DNA of 64,000 nt, from assembly GCF_000143535.2 (NCBI RefSeq), contig NC_037323.1, forward strand, positions 1,178,001 to 1,242,000. Reading direction: 5' to 3'. Shown in pieces: positions 11,130-22,900 of this stretch; position 1 is the first letter of the stretch; every line of letters begins with the position of its first letter. Below the pieces are notes generated by a model. The model saw nothing but the letters and a program-made list of their open reading frames with translations, searched no databases and had not been told where the DNA came from. Source of the DNA: Botrytis cinerea B05.10 (taxonomy: Eukaryota; Ascomycota; Leotiomycetes; Helotiales; Sclerotiniaceae). A program made the position numbers and the translations under genes.

Positions 11130-12109
11130 GATGAAAGGAGAGATAGACTGATATGCGAGTAGAAAAAGGTTTTTGTGATGAGACAGCTTGTATTGACAAG
11201 AAGGTTGTAAGTGAGCGTGGTATGAAAATTGTAGTGTAATGAGTACTGTCGAAGTGGATATGAACGAAAAGAAAAGAGTGATTGTTATCTAGTGATGGGG
11301 TTGCAATATTCAGGTGAAGTCTACGTATTATATACGTAGAGTATTCTGTCTACTAGACCATTCTAGAGAAGAGGTACATTGAATGAGATGTAGTGCCACA
11401 GAGGCCTTATTGGAGAGGATTTTACGAGGCTTATGATGGTCGAATTAGATGAGATAAGACATGACCCCCAAAGTCATGTGCCTTATTTCACCAAAATAAA
11501 CATTGGGCTGATAATGTTACATCTGAGATTGAAGACAGGCAGTGTAATATTTAATAGGATCCAAAAATCGAAAGAGATTTCGAAGTCAGATCTGCCCTGT
11601 AGGAAGGGGGCCAAAACGAGCCCAATCGGGACTGGCATGATCTACCTAGTAACCTAAATGAGCTAATCAAATCCTTCGTGAAGCAAGCGAGCACCATCAA
11701 ACGTTTGTCTCTGTTCAAAAATAGATTTTAAACCAACAACATGTGATTTTGACTTTGGATTTAGCTTGAATTAAAATCAAACGGCAAATCATATAATTAG
11801 GAAATTTTAAAGATTCAAAGAATCTATTGAGAAGGTTGTAACATGCCCAAAAATGAATCCTCGAATCCTTGATATTGGCTCGTAGCTTCACACAAAATTT
11901 GAAGGGCAGAATATTATCATGTGATACAGGGGCTTAGTAGCCCCCTGCTGACACACGCCACACGCCATAGCCACCATCACAACATAGCAATGAGCTAAGG
12001 TTTCTTTCTTATAAAGACGCTTCTGTTATTCAACCTAGAAAATTGGAAGCCCGTTTCTCATAAAGATATTTCTATTCTATACGTAGCAATATCAACATTC
12101 CACTCAAAC
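11130..12109. other. Divergent promoter region, no gene seen
   Basis: It lies between the starts of the RNase-like gene and the DUF3632 gene, so both promoters are expected here. A perfect palindrome (TCTACGTAT / ATACGTAGA arms) lies at about 11321-11341. Confidence 0.4.
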
Positions 12110-13071
12110 ATGCCTCGATCTCGCAAACTAAAAAGATTGCTGAATTATGAGGCGAGGAAATTGAACGAAATTGCCCGCGTCGAAAAACTTCCTGAATTTT
12201 TACTTCTTCTACCTCTCGTACAAGACCCATCTTCGACAGTACCTTCAGTTCTTGAAGCACATGCGGCTCTCACTTCAAACACAATTTCTGATGCTAAAAA
12301 AGAAACTGCGGCAAGTAGATCCGACCTCCTCGGCACCCACCCTTATAATACATGGCTTGCGCTTCTTGTGCTTGTTGGTCAAACACCACCAACCAAACAA
12401 TCTAAAATAGTCGAGTTCATTCTTGAGCTTCAAAAGATTGAACTTGTGGATAAAGATACAAACCCGTCTGAAGTATTGAAGTATTCTGATGAGGATATGG
12501 ATTATTACTGGAAAGATATGCCAGGCTTTGGAATGGAGGTCCGGGGTATCTTCAATCTAGGTTCGTTATTCGCCTATTTATTTTTCTTATTTAATTAATA
12601 GAATTGACATTTTATCAAGATTTATACAGCCCGTTTACAACAGATGAACAAAAGACTGCTTATGAAAATCAAAATGCATTTCTGGCACAACTACTAGCAA
12701 AAGTTAAGATCAATACTGTGCCTGAGGAATGGGAGATGTTTGATTACTCAGTTCATGCGCTATGGGTTTTGTGCGAGGCATTTGAGAATGAGGGGGGAAA
12801 GAATAAGGATTCGGTGACTCGTTCTGCCTGTTGGTGGCTTGTATTTGCAGCGGAGAAACTATGGTTCAATGTTGTAATTTGTAGAGGGAGGCCAGATGAT
12901 ACTGGAGTCGGCTGGGACTTTGGCGAAAACAAAGACTGGGTGGGTTATAATCGAGAGAGATGGGAATTCTGGAAGGAGTGCTTGAGAAATGCTAATGGGG
13001 ATGGGCAAACGAGTATCTTGGTCAAGGATGCTCTGGCCTGTATGGAAAGAGCTACGGGGACTGAATCTTGA
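12110..13071 (+). CDS. DUF3632-like protein (306 aa)
   Basis: Two exons, 12110-12560 and 12602-13071, with a 41 bp intron (GTTCGT donor, ATAG acceptor) that preserves frame (IFNLE-LTFYQ). The product is soluble and helical, without signal peptide. The second half has the features I associate with fungal DUF3632 proteins: an N-A-F-L-A-Q-L helix, YSVHALWVLCEAFE, and SACWWLVFAAEKLW. The family has no known biochemical role and is expanded in ascomycetes. The assignment is by motif memory and moderately sure; the gene model is firm. Confidence 0.7.
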
Positions 13072-13704
13072 CGAGTTTATACCGGTAGTCGGTCAATAGA
13101 ATATGAGCATCAGACATTCGCATTTTGTTGGAAGAGAGGACCAGTAGATGAGCCGCAGTAAACATATGAGGTTTATCCTTTGGATTATTTCGTTGGTGGA
13201 ACCTAGGAGCCTACAAAGATAACACGTGTAGGATGGTCTAGATCTCGGTGGAATAGCGAGATTTTCTGGATGAATACCATGATTGAGATGCCTTTTTTCA
13301 TTTTGAAACAGAAAATTCGCGTCATTGCCACCGCTTTGTCTATGCTGTTTTTGATCTCCCATGCTATTCTAGTGCGTATTTCATTTTAATTTACTTTGGA
13401 TACGTATATTTGCTTTTACGTCTTTTACTACACCCTTTACGGTCGTTCATCGGTATCTTTCCTATTCAACCGCTGCTCACACTGATACGATACCCCTTGG
13501 TCATTGCGCAAAATTCTTTCAAGAAATTCACATGGTTATCGACTGGGTATGTTACCCTGGGTGAGGGTGACTGCGTCTCATATTGATACAAAAAACTGTA
13601 TCGCGGCTGTCGCAGGTCCATTCTTTGTGTGTAGGCGTTAGTCATACTAAATATCGTAAGCAGCTTTCTTTCTTTGGGGAAGATGCAATGTTTATCATGC
13701 AGAT
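13072..13704. other. Intergenic, no gene seen
   Basis: It probably holds the 3' UTR of the DUF3632 gene. Open frames here lack coding character. Confidence 0.4.
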
Positions 13705-14143
13705 TTAATCTGGATTATATGCCGATAATATACATCTTCGCCTGATGAAGTCTGCTGACATATTTGGTGAACACATTCTTCTTCTTGGCGAACTTGAAGA
13801 CTTTGCACCAATCATTCTTGCCATTATCTTTGTATCTATTGACAGATTCTTGAGGGCTCTTATAGTAGACACACTAATCTCTAGCGCCAGCTTGATCTCA
13901 TCTTCTGATTCTGTTATTTCTATGGGCTGCTTCATTTCCTCAAGGGTAGATTGAAAGTTTCGAAGCACTTTCTCGAAAACTTTCAACTGTTCAAGTATAT
14001 ACAGTATTCTTCTTCGGTGCGTCATCGATATTGCCGAAACAGTCGCAAATAAAATGACACCCTTGAAGAATCTGTCCTGCCATTCCAATGAAGCTTATAG
14101 CCGACGCACCGAGGCTGACGGCAGCAACAGCAGCCTCGGCCAT
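13705..14143 (-). pseudogene. Truncated, frameshifted STAND-type N-terminal domain
   Basis: From the ATG at 14141-14143 the first 45 residues (MAEAAVAAVSLGASAISFIG, then MAGQILQGCHFICDCFGNID) match the opening of fungal N-terminal domains of STAND/NLR-like proteins. Near 14010 the meaningful frame shifts by one base and continues as YILEQLKVFEKVLRNFQSTL and a helical stretch to about 13770, then ends without any NACHT or repeat region. The natural frame meets TGA just after the shift. I see no intron that would join the frames. It is most likely a decayed 5' fragment of an NLR-like gene. Confidence 0.6.
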
Positions 14144-14403
14144 TATACAGTTTGATTTTCACGAACAATTAATCAGACAAGTATACATCAAAAGTTAAAA
14201 GTAAACAGAATTTCAAATTGCCAAAATCCAGACCAACTTTTAAGCACATGTCATAATCAAGACAGCTCAGGAAGACAATAATAAGGATTTCAATATTGGC
14301 AGTGCTATCTTTTGGTACAACTCAAATGCATTCAACCGCAATGCATAAGGGTGATTGCCGGGCTCTTAACAGCTATCTATCAGAGCAGAGACACATTAAA
14401 AAT

Positions 14404-15152
14404 CTAAGCAGCCGCAGCAACTACTTCTTTCCAGCTGTCTCTAGCTTGAAGTCCTTCCCACCACTTGTTCACGTGGGGATACTTTCCGAGTAGGTCTTGA
14501 AATCCATATTTCAACGCCTGTGTACCGTGTGGTAAATGATACAAATCAGCCAAAGTAATTTCATCTCCCGCAAGATACTTTTGCTTCGAAAGGATCTGGT
14601 CGTAGACGGCGAGGTTGTTGTCAAGTGTTTGGAGATGTTTCTGAACTGCCTCTGGGCTAGTGGCACCCCATCCTCTGGCACTGTTACTTTTTCAGTATGA
14701 TTGTAGATTGAGTTAGGATATGGGAACTTGCGGTTTGATGAAGTTTTCGAACCAGAGACCGAAAGTCTCAACATCAAGGTAAGCCTGTTCAATCGAGCAA
14801 GCCTAACGAATTATTAGTGTGCTTTCTTGAGAAACATTGACCAGAGACTTACTTGTTCAAATGAACCGTAGCCTTTCACATCGCCCTCTGCAGGGATGAG
14901 TTTTGTACCCTTGTCGGCATACTTTCGAGCAAGGTACTTGCATATGGCCCTGCTCTCGTAAATCAAGAAACCGTTATCGTCGAGGACGGGAACCTTTCCA
15001 AAAGGCTGCTTCTCAAGATACGAAGGTGCCTTTTGCTCTCCTGCCATAAGGTTGACAAGAATTAACTCGTAGTCAACGCCTTTCTCGGCGAGTGTAGTGA
15101 GTACTCGTTGAGTGCAAGTTGCTTGACGCATACCGTAGAGTTTGAGACCCAT
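14404..15152 (-). CDS. Glutathione S-transferase (215 aa) with a GC-AG intron
   Basis: Three exons: 14853-15152, 14732-14802 and 14404-14680. Intron 1 is GT-AG. Intron 2 (14681-14731) begins with GCAAGT, a classic GC-AG donor, and only this site keeps frame (FIKP-ARGWG). The N-terminal thioredoxin fold has LKLYGMRQATCTQRVLTTLA, cis-Pro in GKVPVLDD and ESRAICKYLARKY. The C-terminal helical domain has LDNNLAVYDQIL and YLAGDEITLADLYHLP. The length and motifs fit phi-type/GTT-like cytosolic GSTs, which conjugate glutathione to electrophiles. The N-terminal Ser/Thr/Cys around residues 10-13 is a candidate catalytic position. Confidence 0.88.
14681..14731 (-). other. GC-AG intron in the GST gene
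   Basis: The donor is GCAAGT and the acceptor AACAG, with a CTAAC branch-like site between. The only nearby GT donor would break frame. Confidence 0.7.
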
Positions 15153-16383
15153 TTTGTGAGAGGTGATTTATTTTCAAGAAATTGATGCGTGAGATGCGAG
15201 AATTGAATTCTATTGATGCCGTTGATGCTTGAGTGCTTTCTGAGTGTTTGAATGAATACTTGCTCGAGGCGACTGGCCTGCTTATATAGTCGTGGCTGCT
15301 GCCACGAAGTATTGTACATGACACCGTGTGAACGAAGTGAATGACTTCAATTCAATTACCAATGTAATATAGCTAATGTAGTAAAGTCCTAAGTGAATGC
15401 GAAAGAGACTAGCTCTTTTAGTAGGTCGATATAAGACTTACTACTCTCAATATGTAGCTAGCTCTTTAGACAGAATACAATTAGACATACAGTACCTACG
15501 TGATTCGTGGGTGCTAGGTCTTCCGTATCCTTCTCGTACCAATAGACACCTCCCCTGACCTGGTTAAAATAATTGTGAACAGATTCCGAAGAAGTTATGC
15601 ACACGGATGCGGAATCCAGACGATCCGGGCATAGATTTATGCATGTGTACCACTCATCAATTGCAATAAATTGCTCACTTGAGCAATCAAGATTTCAATT
15701 TGACAAACCACTTGATTTTTTGGCCAATTGTCTAACTGCAACAGATGGTATGTGGAGGATGAGAAAGGTGAGGTTTTGGTAATCAATTATCAAGCAAAGC
15801 GGCTTCAATTCCATAAATGTGGGGCGATTACCGAGCACATCGCGAGTATCGTCTGAAACGGTTAGCGTGTATCAATAAGCTGACTTTCATCAGAGCGAAA
15901 TGGTAGCTCATTGGGTCAACAATGGGGGTAGCAAAAAGTAAGCAGTGTACGGAGTGGATATTTGTTTCTCACGGATCCGGAAATATAGCTTGATTTTGAT
16001 GCATTATGAATAACCATGATGTATAAATGAGAGTTCACTGAGAATAAGCGTAGGAACTAGAACGGAGGTCAAGAAGATTAACCGAAAGTTTAAAGGGGAG
16101 TGAATTCTTTCACACGTCATGAATCAAGAAATTTCACTATTCTTCAATCACAAGTTTTACAGTTATATTACAATATACAGAATGCATTATATAGAAGAAG
16201 AAGGTTTTAAAATACAATACCTACATGTATCTATAGGAGTCGATTATTAATCAACTTCTACTAAAGCTTTCAAAAATCAAGAAAATAATTAAGACCCTAT
16301 TGACTAATTGTTAATACTAATACCTGAAACCAATTTTCTTAACAAATGACGAACGTATTATAGAGTTTATAACAACTACGAAA
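15153..16383. other. Promoter of the GST gene, then AT-rich sequence
   Basis: The right half becomes increasingly AT-rich and TA-rich, leading into the repeat island. No gene seen. Confidence 0.4.
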
Positions 16384-16389
16384 GGGTTC

Positions 16390-16615
16390 CTATGACATCT
16401 TTTTGAGACAAAAAGTGATAAAAACTAGCTTTTTAATAAAGATCATTAGTTTCTAATATAAATTACTAGTTTTTTAAATATAGATTACTAGTTTTTTAAT
16501 ATAAATTGCTCATTTCAATTATATAATTATAGAATTGTACAATTGCACAATTGCAAAATCGTGTAATCGTACAATCGCACAATCGCATAATCACATAATA
16601 GTATAATCACACTGT
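16390..16615 (+). repeat. Left long inverted repeat
   Basis: It pairs with 18535-18715; differences are mainly transitions. Confidence 0.65.
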
Positions 16616-16621
16616 CAGGGA

Positions 16622-17038
16622 GCGATCACCTGATTGGATATATATAGTAGATCCACTGTTCCGGAAGCATCCGGAACACTCCACGCTTTTGTGAATCAAT
16701 AGTAAAATGGATCATCTCTAATATTGTATTTCGAATACAAGAGTGTCTTATTTTGAGATTCTTATTTGTATAAATTTAAACGAGAATAATTGTATTTTGA
16801 ATTAAATCTTGATAATTAATTCAGCTACAATTATTACACCTTTATTATTTCATATTTATAAAATTATAAGCTCCTTTCTAATTAATATATACCAAATAGA
16901 TCCGTATAAAAATGAAGATGAATATCAAAAAACGATCATTTAATCAAATATATATAATAGATCTATTATTCCGGAAGCATTCGAAACACTCTACACTTTT
17001 GTAGATCAGTAGTAAAGTAGATTATCCCTGATATTACT
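16622..17038. repeat. Pair of about 105 bp direct repeats
   Basis: Unit 1 (about 16624-16727) and unit 2 (about 16935-17037) share the core TTCCGGAAGCAT, AGTAAA-TGGATTATC-like tail and spacing. They differ almost only by C/T and G/A changes, the pattern left by RIP on duplicated DNA. Confidence 0.6.
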
Positions 17039-17241
17039 TAGGGTCTGTCTAGGTAATGTAGTGATTGAAATTTAGTTGTTATAACTTGGAATGAAATTTG
17101 GGATTTTTCTTTTCTTTTCCCGGGTACTAGTACCTTTTGTTCAATTCGAGAGATGGATTAATAACTCTGTGAGAGACAGGGTAACTGGAGAATACGTAGT
17201 AGGATAGAACTTATAGTTATTGATAAGGATCTAAAAAGGGA

Positions 17242-17263
17242 AGTTAGAAGCGAAGCTTCTAAC
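17242..17263. repeat. Perfect short inverted repeat
   Basis: GTTAGAAGC and GCTTCTAAC arms are separated by GAA and could form a hairpin. No adjacent gene gives it meaning. Confidence 0.5.
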
Positions 17264-17457
17264 TTATACGAAAGACTAGCTAATGTGGCTAGTATAGCCG
17301 GTCACGTGCTTTGGACGGCACATGCGCCCTCACACACACTAATATTTTTTTTTAGAATTTCTAAAAAATAAAAAAGTCTTTAGAATTTCTATAAAAAATC
17401 AATAAGTTCTTAGAATTCCTAAATTTTATTTTATTTTAGAATTTCTAAAAAAATCAT

Positions 17458-17921
17458 TAATGGATTCGTAGAAGCAAACGAAGTGGAAAAGTACTGATGT
17501 ATTATATAATCATATATTTATATAGCAGGCTATTTTCATATTTGCAGATTCATAAAACCTCTTCTGATTGGTCATAAGTAATGTACTGATGCTAGGGTAG
17601 GGTTGTTTTGACCGAAAACCCTTTCTAATTGATTATAAGTAATGTACCAATGCTAGGGCAGGGTTGTTTCGGCCGAATAGGGGGAAAAACTATACGAAAT
17701 TATTTCAATCTAATATACAATTTTAAAAGGAAAGAAAATTCGATTGAAAAAGAGATAATTAGATTAAAGCAATTGAGAGCTTTCTAATAATTTAATTAGT
17801 TTTAAGGTAAGCTTTATAATAATAATAGAATCAATGGATTGAATGGATTGAATTGCAAGGAGGTATATTCAGAAGTGTATTAGTAAGCAGGGAGTGTAAA
17901 TGCCTTAGGCACAATTGCCTT
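17458..17921 (+). repeat. Dispersed repeat, copy A
   Basis: It matches 62824-63225 over its length, starting at TAATGGATTCGT and ending at ACAATTGCCTT, with many transitions. Copy A carries an internal tandem duplication (about 17559-17618 and 17619-17679, both with GCTAGGG-AGGGTTGTTT) that copy B has once. No coding potential was seen. Confidence 0.75.
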
Positions 17922-17936
17922 GAACGTTTTTCAATA

Positions 17937-18245
17937 TTAGAATCTGAATTAGAATCTGAATTAGAATCTGAAAATAAGAAAAACAATTAGAAAGAGAATA
18001 AGAAAGAGAATTAGAAAGAGAATTAGAAAGAGAATTAGAAAGAGAATTAGAAAGAGAATTAGAAAGAGAATTAGAAAGAGAATTAGAAAGAGAATTAGAA
18101 AGAGAATTAGAAAGAGAATTAGAAAGAGAATTAGAAAGAGAATTAGAAAGAGAATTAGAAAGAGAATTAGAAAGAGAATTAGAAAGAGAATTAGAAAGAG
18201 AATTAGAAAGAGAATAAGAAAGAGAATAAGAAAGAGATTTAGAAA
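17937..18245. repeat. 12-bp satellite arrays
   Basis: Three units of AGAATCTGAATT are followed from about 17988 by some 20 nearly perfect units of AGAAAGAGAATT. The array sits inside the long-inverted-repeat element. Confidence 0.9.
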
Positions 18246-18337
18246 AGAAAAGAGAATTATAAGATTTTAAGGTTTTAAAATATAATTATATTTCTAATAT
18301 CTTTATATAAATTAGAAGTAAGAGATTAATAAAGTTT

Positions 18338-18373
18338 ACAAATTATTATTATTATTATTATTATTATTATTTA
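18338..18373. repeat. (TTA)n microsatellite
   Basis: About twelve TTA units are visible in AT-rich context. Confidence 0.85.
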
Positions 18374-18534
18374 TAATTAAATCTCGAGCGTAGCGAGGAT
18401 CGGGGGCTTGGGGGCTGGCCCTCATAAAGATTAAATAATTAAAATTAAAATTTTATATATCTTAGAAATAAGAAAAAAAGATAAAAAAGATAAAAAACTT
18501 CTATGAATCCACAGTCTGAAAAATTCTTTTTCCC

Positions 18535-18715
18535 CGACGGCTAGTACGATTATGTAATTATGCGATTGTGCGATTGTGCAATTATGTGATTATACAATTA
18601 TACAATTGAAATTAGTAACCTGTATCTAAAATTAGCGATTTGTATTAAAAAACTAGCAATCTATATTAGAAAGCTGATTTTTATTACTTTTTGTCTCAAA
18701 AAGACATTATAGTTC
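18535..18715 (-). repeat. Right long inverted repeat
   Basis: It is the reverse-complement partner of 16390-16615. Confidence 0.65.
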
Positions 18716-18924
18716 CTCCGTGGTGCATGGAATCTGTCACTACCAGGATATATAAAGCGAAGGTTTGGCACTCTAAATTCACGTGCAAGTAACCGTCAGA
18801 AATCCCCCAGTTTTAACACCAGTATATAGCCCTGCAGCACGGCGCAGAAGACCAGTTCCATTACTTCTTGTTCCTTCAACTCAAGTCTGTCAAAAATTTA
18901 ATATCAAGATCATACCGTGTGTAC

Positions 18925-18964
18925 TACATACATACATACATACATACATACATACATACATACA
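18925..18964. repeat. (CATA)n microsatellite
   Basis: About ten tetranucleotide units. Confidence 0.85.
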
Positions 18965-19325
18965 TTCAGCTTATCTCTCCGTCGAATCCTCTCGGAAGTG
19001 CAACATGCACAGCCTGGAGATAAGATAATATTCCCACCAGTGCGGGATTGAACTCATGTATATATATATAATTCGACAAATACATACAGGCAAGCAAGCA
19101 AGCAAGCACACACGCATCTCCGGCATTGAACATAAAAGAAGTGCACATAAAAGCAGCTGTTTGAAAAATAGCAGCCGCGACTCTTTCGATACCCAAAATC
19201 GACGCAGCTTCTTGTCAAGATGCTGAGTTATTAATCGGGCCTCTGTAACTACTGCACCGGTATCCATCGCCCGCGCACTATCGTAGCCAGAAGGTAGTGT
19301 GAAGTAGCGATTGCAGTAGGGCTTA

Positions 19326-19693
19326 GGGCCCGTTCGGATCGATTTTTTAGGCGATGTAGAGCTATATTTGTTAGCAATATAGGTCCAAATTAGCGTTTAC
19401 CGAACGCAAATGTTGCTCAACAATCTATATTGATAATAAAATTGAAAAAAAGTGATTTGCCGAGCACTGATGTTGAGCTACAAAAAGCTACAAAATGTGA
19501 ATTTACAAATTTTGAAAATTTGTATAATAGCCTTACGAAGCCTTGTCAAATCTGTAATGCAACTTTTATTAGCATTTGATAATATTTGTTAACATTTGTT
19601 ATTCTACATTTTGTAGATCTACAAAATGTAGATTAAATTATTAGTCAACAAATTATTTTATCAACAAATTAAAAAAACGATCTGAACAGGCCC
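19326..19693. mobile_element. Tourist-like (PIF/Harbinger) MITE, 368 bp
   Basis: The ends are inverted repeats, GGGCCCGTTCGGATCGATTT on the left and the reverse complement GGGCCTGTTCAGATCGTTTT on the right. They are flanked by TTA at 19323-19325 and 19694-19696, the target duplication typical of PIF/Harbinger. The interior is AT-rich, non-coding and partly self-complementary. Small size with conserved ends marks it as a MITE. Confidence 0.8.
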
Positions 19694-19928
19694 TTAGATT
19701 GCTAGTTCAGGATCGAGACGGGGAAATCGGGTTGTAAGATTTAGATTCTGTTTAATTTTTTTTAGATCGTAGAGGGATTATTGTTGAAGAAAAGTAAAAA
19801 CCAAAAACCATTAGGATACATACCTAGATTCTTAGTGAATAAAACAAAGCGCCCGGGAAATTCTTTCCAAAGCTTAGGATTGTGCTGAGTAAGTACGACG
19901 GGACGATATAATCATCAGTTGGGTGTAC

Positions 19929-19990
19929 GACTTGACTTGACTTGACTTGACTTGACTTGACTTGACTTGACTTGACTTGACTTGACTTGA
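19929..19990. repeat. (ACTTG)n pentanucleotide array
   Basis: About twelve exact units. Confidence 0.9.
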
Positions 19991-22900
19991 CACGGGACAC
20001 GGGACACAATAAAATAAAAGTTGACTGGTCCATATCTCTCGGAGTCTGAATTTGGATATCTTGATAATTGCTGTAGTGATTTATCAAATGTCTCATAATG
20101 AACAAATTGGTTTTGATACAAAACATTCGAAGAATGGATTTGTTAAATCTTTGAAAATGCAGAAAGGTCCCGTCAGTCCACGCACCACACCTACTACCGA
20201 GTATATCCTCCTGACATAAAGCCATCTAATCACTCAACACCAGCCCAGCGAATCCATGAATCTGTCAAAAGTAATCGCACCACATCATCTCTCGCCTTTG
20301 TTACAGAATGTCCCCCTTCTAAAAAAAAAAAAAGTGTTTATAATTACTTTGACATATTTCCAAGAGCACGAGATAATCTCAGCCATGGCTCGGAGTATAT
20401 CGAACCGAACCGACCTAAACATTGCGAATGTACGTAAGACAAAATTCAGGAAACGTATTCAACAATGACGTTCTGCTGTAAATCAGATAGATGGCTATTC
20501 TCGCCTCATCAAACGATGCGTAAATTACACGTGGAGAAAGATCAATCAATGGTGATCCGATTATCTGATACATGCCTGCATGCATGTAGCGTGCGCATTT
20601 CCCTACGCTTTGCGTCATTCGACTATCGGGTCGAGAAATAATTTGATCAAGTCTAAAGATTTTGTAGGGTGGCATGCGCGATCAAAGAGGTGGGATGTAG
20701 TCGAGATGTAAGAAGTGAAGCAGCATCTGTATCGAGAAAAATAGAGATGGATGGGCTACCATGGATACTCTCGATGGCCGTGCAGGCCTGTGGGAAGAAT
20801 TGGAAAATAGCTTTGAATATATTCTCGCGTGTGACAAGCGATTGTTGTGCAGCTGGGACGGGAAGAAAAGAGCCTGAAGCTGTGTTGAAGCAATAGTAAG
20901 TTGAAATGGTAGGAAGCGTATGGTGGCTGTACAGGTCTATGCAACACAGCTCGAAGAAAAGTAAAGAGTCGTGACAGAGATCTATAACTACTCAGTCCTA
21001 CTCACTATCTCGCACTGATGATAATTGATAATTGCTACATATAATAAATTAATTCCGATCAAGACATCCATCTATTTCCAATTATCCACACTTTCCCAGC
21101 AGCGAGATATCATCTCTGAAGAGGCCATTCGACCACCGAACAAAAGAGACGCCAAACAAATGCCCGAGGTGGAAAGCAGTATCAAATTCAAGTATTCCGA
21201 TTGCTCAATCAAATCAAGGACGGAAATCAGAATCCTCAACCTCCTGCCACCCACAGACGCTAATCCCGATGCGCTGCACTGCACGCTAAGCGTTGCAAAT
21301 TCGAGAAAAAGCCTTTATGCGGAGCTTTATCGTATTCAGCACATTTGGGGTAATGAATCTATGAGATGAGATGAGATGAGATGAGACTAGCATCAACTAC
21401 GAAAAACCATATCTCGAGATCCCTGTATTGTCAGTTCTAGATCGGATTGATGGGAATGAACAACAAAGCAATGACGAATCATGGTTTGGTATAGTTTGGC
21501 TGGAATCAAACTCGTGCGTCGCTTCCAAGCCGACAGTTGAGGAGATAGCTACATAAGCTAAGCATCGATGCCGACCTCAGAACACCCCCGCAAGCTCTCT
21601 CCAATTGCGACGACTCTCCTTCAGAGCCACAATCAAGGATTTCCAGGCCTCCTAATATTCTCACTCCTCCACAACCAGTCCTCCCACTCCCCCCCAAAAG
21701 TCCGCTCGGAACCGCATCCACAGCCATCGTCCACTTCCTCGACATCCCATACACCTCATGCTTTTACTGATTTCGCAGAAGCGCTCTATATTGCCTCAAA
21801 CTCGGACTATGCTCACCCCAAAGAACCCTCCACCCCTTTACCGCTTTCTCGACACAAATCCGCGCGCGCGCTAAATCGCCATTAGCGAAGCAGATTTGCG
21901 CCGCGTGGTAGAAGGCTCTAGGGAGACCGTTATTGTTGGGTCCTAGTTAGTTATATCAACGAATTTGTTGATCCGCGTAGCGGAGTTTGAGTAAGGGAAT
22001 GGATAGGATTCCCATGATGCCATCTCGACTAATAAATTTGTGAAGTTTGAGACTTTCCTTGAGCTTTTAATCGACCTCCTGACTTTGATCGAGAGGCAAG
22101 AAATGAAGATGATATAAATATATAAATGCGAATTTGCTGCGCAGTCGCTGTTATTGAATTCGTACTTATCGAGGACCCCGAGATAGAAGATTGTAATTTC
22201 TTTATTCGATTCAATATCTCATTTTGCATAAACGATGTGGCGATTGGTATTCTCGTTCCAGCCTTTTTGGGCGTTGTTATGGCAGGCATGATTGACGCGA
22301 CATGCATTAATGAATATTCTAGCTTCTATTAGACAATTTCCGAAGGGTAGAGCGTTTGTTCGGATTATTCCCAGGTGCGGAGATGTAACATCATTGGTAT
22401 AGATATTGTGCATGGAGAGGAAGGCTTTTCGTTTGCTTGTAGTGAGCGCTTCGTTATGTTTCCGTATAGATGCTCGCAGGACTGCTGTGGCAGAAGCGTA
22501 CTCCGGGATTCTGATCATGGGCTCTTCGGAAAGGATGCATGTGCCCATGGGATTATACGTGTGGTGATGAGACCATTCCATTCATCTTACCTAGGACCTC
22601 TCAAATAGAGTACATTAGTTCAGACACAGAGCTGGAAAATTTCACACACTCGCAATCCAACGCTTTGCTCAAGAAGCGCACATGCTGCTCCCGACAGTGA
22701 TAAAGAAAACTCATACGTGAGTTCAAATATATAGTGGTGCCCACCCATAAATACAACCATCCCGCATATGAAAATTGGTGTAACACACTCATCTCATCCC
22801 ATCTCATCTCAGAGAACCGGTTGAGCACAAATGCGTTGATACCCACCCAAAAATGCAGTATATAATACACCAACATCCGAGGGAAACATGCATGAAAGAC

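Larger units (their letters stand above)
16384..18720. mobile_element. Non-autonomous 2.3 kb element with long terminal inverted repeats
   Basis: Sequence from about 16390 to 16615 is similar to the reverse complement of about 18535-18715: both ends carry the TTTTTGAGACAAAAAGT block, a series of TTACTAGTTTTTTAATA-like units, then runs of ACAATCGCACAATCGCATAA. A GTTCCT sextet flanks both ends (16386-16391 and 18711-18716) and may be a target duplication. The interior has no transposase frame; it holds a dispersed repeat, satellites and AT-rich filler, so it is non-autonomous or eroded. Superfamily cannot be set from the sequence alone. Confidence 0.6.

Noticed and set aside
21568..21885. Ser/Pro-rich 105-codon plus-strand frame
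   Set aside because: Low-complexity composition and no upstream promoter or splice evidence.
22029..22581. Overlapping minus-strand open frames (92 and 120 codons), with a mirrored plus-strand frame
   Set aside because: No recognisable domain and several frames are equally open, so coding strand cannot be chosen.
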